NCBI GenBank assembly: GCA_002430405.1
Contig: DJBM01000003.1
Span: 1-7,410, forward strand
Direction: 5' to 3'
Origin: Actinobacteria bacterium UBA5976
GTDB taxonomy: Bacteria > Actinomycetota > Actinomycetes > S36-B12 > UBA5976
Length of the DNA: 7,410 nt
Numbering within the stretch: position 1 is the stretch's first letter; every line of letters begins with the position of its first letter. The notes under the pieces were generated by a model. That model had not been told where the DNA came from, ran no database searches, and saw only the letters and a program-made list of their open reading frames with translations. Positions 5,710-7,410 of the stretch are shown here, in pieces. The position numbers and the translations under genes are program-made.

Positions 5710-7395
5710 TTATTGAGAAATGATTAGTGGCACGATCATGGGCCTACGCCGATGCTTCTCGCCGACCCACTTTCCAGCCACTCGTCGCACCATCTGCCCG
5801 AGTTGGTGAGTGTCCGTTACGCCTTCAGTTAGCGCAGTCTCGAGAGTTTTGCGGATAGCTGGAAGAATCTCGGCAAACACACTTTCTTCCTTACTAAAAC
5901 CGCGCGCATGAATTTGAGGTCCGGCAATTACTTTGCGTTCGGCAAAGTTAACAGCTGCGACAATCGAAAGGAACCCATCTTCACCAAGAGTTCTTCGATC
6001 CTTGAGCAGTGACTCGGAAACTTCGCCCACCGTTGAACCTTCAACGTAGACGTAGCCACACGAAATGGCGCCAACTATTGCTGCGCGCCCTGCTACCAAA
6101 TCCACAACTATGCCATCACCGGCAAGAATAACGCGAGATTCTGGAATGCCCGTTTTTATCGCAAGGTCAGCATTTGCGCGCAGGTGGCGCCATTCCCCAT
6201 GAATTGGCATAACATTTTTTGGCTTCACGATGTTGTAGCAATACAACAATTCCCCGGCAGCCGCATGACCTGAAACATGTACTAAAGCATTACCCTTGTG
6301 AACTACGTGAGCGCCAAGTCGCGTCAAGTCATTAATTATTCGATAGACCGCATTTTCATTTCCTGGAATTAGCGATGACGCCAGGATCACGGTGTCGCCA
6401 GTTCCAACTGAAATTGCATGATCTTGATTTGCAATTCTGGCCAGGGCTGCCATTGGCTCTCCCTGCGATCCAGTACAGATCAAAACCGCTTGATCATCGG
6501 GTAAGTCTGCAATCTCATCACTTGAAATTAATGTTCCATTTGGAATGGTTAAGTAACCCAGGTCGCTTGCAAGCGCCATGTTTCGGACCATAGATCGCCC
6601 CACAAACGCAACTTTTCTATTGTTGCGAGTGGCAACATCGATAATCTGTTGCACGCGGTGAACATGGGAAGCAAATGAGGCAACAATTACGCGTCCCGTT
6701 GCGCCGCCAATAACTTGTTGGAGCGTGGGAATGATGTCTTTTTCGCTCGTAACAAAACCGGGGACTTCGGCATTAGTTGAATCCACTAGAAACAGATCAA
6801 CGCCAACATCACCAAGTCGACCAAACGCATTTAGATCTGTTAAGCGACCATCAAGTGGTAACTGATCCATCTTAAAATCACCAGTGATCAAAATGGTTCC
6901 TGCAGGCGTCGTTACTGCAACAGCTAAAGCATCGGGTATGGAGTGATTAACTGCGATAAATTCCACAGTAAATTCTCCATACTTTTGCGTCATGCCTTCT
7001 TTGACTGTCAAGGTTTGTGCTGATATTCGATGCTCTTTAAGTTTGCTTTCGACGAACGCTAATGTGAGCTTCGAACCAACAATTGGAATGTCTTGTCTGC
7101 CCCGCAATAGATATGGCACTGCGCCAATGTGATCTTCGTGTCCGTGCGTTAAAAGCACGGCCTCAACATCGCCCAATCGATCTTGAATGTGCGCGAAATC
7201 TGGCAAGATCAAATCCACACCTGGTTGGGTTTCTTCCGGGAACAAAACCCCACAATCGACAATAAGTAATTTGCCGCGGTATTCCAGAACAGTCATGTTC
7301 CGGCCTATGTCACCAAGTCCGCCAAGTGCAACAACGCGAAAAGCATTATCAGCAAGTGCAGGTGGTTCAGGAAGTTCTAGTTGTGAAATACTCAC
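5710..7395 (-). CDS. rnj: Ribonuclease J (metallo-beta-lactamase/beta-CASP exo- and endoribonuclease)
   Basis: A 561-residue cytosolic RNase of the beta-CASP metallo-beta-lactamase family. RNase J degrades RNA from the 5' end and can cut internally, acting in mRNA turnover and rRNA maturation. Visible are the zinc site HGHEDH (His84, His86, Asp88, His89), His151 in VNHSIPDA and Asp173 in TGDFKMD. Later beta-CASP motifs include the phosphate-binding-like TGSQGEP, VSGHAAAGELL and MPIHGEWRHL. The C-terminus ends in KWVGEKHRRRPMIVPLI, typical of the actinobacterial enzymes and about full length. The chosen start is GTG at 7395, with GGTGGA (7404-7409) 8 nt upstream. The frame stays open to the right edge, so a start beyond the window is formally possible, but the N-terminus already matches the family length. 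In most actinobacteria dapA lies just upstream; that side is not visible here. The tRNA 3' processing enzyme RNase Z is excluded by the beta-CASP region and length. Confidence 0.95.
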   Translation of the reverse strand: MSISQLELPEPPALADNAFRVVALGGLGDIGRNMTVLEYRGKLLIVDCGVLFPEETQPGVDLILPDFAHIQDRLGDVEAVLLTHGHEDHIGAVPYLLRGRQDIPIVGSKLTLAFVESKLKEHRISAQTLTVKEGMTQKYGEFTVEFIAVNHSIPDALAVAVTTPAGTILITGDFKMDQLPLDGRLTDLNAFGRLGDVGVDLFLVDSTNAEVPGFVTSEKDIIPTLQQVIGGATGRVIVASFASHVHRVQQIIDVATRNNRKVAFVGRSMVRNMALASDLGYLTIPNGTLISSDEIADLPDDQAVLICTGSQGEPMAALARIANQDHAISVGTGDTVILASSLIPGNENAVYRIINDLTRLGAHVVHKGNALVHVSGHAAAGELLYCYNIVKPKNVMPIHGEWRHLRANADLAIKTGIPESRVILAGDGIVVDLVAGRAAIVGAISCGYVYVEGSTVGEVSESLLKDRRTLGEDGFLSIVAAVNFAERKVIAGPQIHARGFSKEESVFAEILPAIRKTLETALTEGVTDTHQLGQMVRRVAGKWVGEKHRRRPMIVPLIISQ

Positions 7396-7403
7396 AGACT
7401 GAA

Positions 7404-7409
7404 TCCACC
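7404..7409 (-). promoter_or_regulatory. Ribosome binding site of rnj
   Basis: GGTGGA on the minus strand lies 8 nt before the GTG at 7395. It supports that start over any site beyond the right edge, since the frame itself has no stop between the GTG and the edge. Confidence 0.55.
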
Positions 7410-7410
7410 C

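Noticed and set aside
5701..5711. T-run on the plus strand next to the rnj stop, considered as part of a terminator
   Set aside because: It is an A-run in the direction of transcription (minus strand), and no plus-strand gene ends here, so it cannot serve as a terminator tail for the visible genes.

Overview
The window is a compact, single-direction stretch of bacterial chromosome: every supported gene lies on the minus strand. In transcription order (right to left) they are RNase J (rnj), the DNA translocase FtsK (ftsK), the S12 methylthiotransferase RimO (rimO), a phosphatidylglycerophosphate synthase (pgsA), a stand-alone CinA C-terminal domain protein (cinA/pncC) and the start of a ClgR-like XRE-family regulator that runs off the left edge. 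This order (rnj-ftsK-rimO-pgsA-cinA-clgR, normally followed by recA/recX) is a conserved block of Actinobacteria. The base composition looks moderate (not the very high GC of Streptomyces or Mycobacterium) and the spacing is tight. Together these suggest a small-genome actinobacterium, perhaps a freshwater acI/Nanopelagicales-type organism. That placement is inference from gene order, composition and protein resemblance, not from a search.

Layout. Positions 5710-7395 hold rnj, almost complete at the right edge and preceded by a plausible ribosome binding site. A gap of about 130 bp (5578-5709) holds a perfect-stem hairpin and a -10-like element placed so that ftsK mRNA could start at its own ATG. 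ftsK (2974-5577) is followed after 10 bp by rimO (1581-2963), whose stop codon overlaps the GTG start of pgsA (991-1584). A 69-bp gap (922-990) holds a perfect 14-bp palindrome that fits the Crp/GlxR consensus. Then come cinA (412-921), a 91-bp gap with a -10-like element and a good ribosome binding site, and the clgR-like gene (1-320, 3' end missing).

How the genes relate. These are housekeeping functions: mRNA decay and processing (RNase J), chromosome segregation at the division septum (FtsK), ribosome modification (RimO), acidic phospholipid synthesis (PgsA), pyridine nucleotide salvage (CinA/PncC) and proteolysis or stress control (ClgR). The ftsK-rimO-pgsA spacing indicates one transcript. 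The cinA and clgR gaps are large enough for separate promoters. I see no mobile element, CRISPR array, tRNA/rRNA gene or defence system, and no gene that looks foreign or broken. The points worth checking are regulatory: the Crp/GlxR-like operator before cinA, the probable leaderless start of ftsK, and the unconserved N-terminal extension of the ClgR-like protein.
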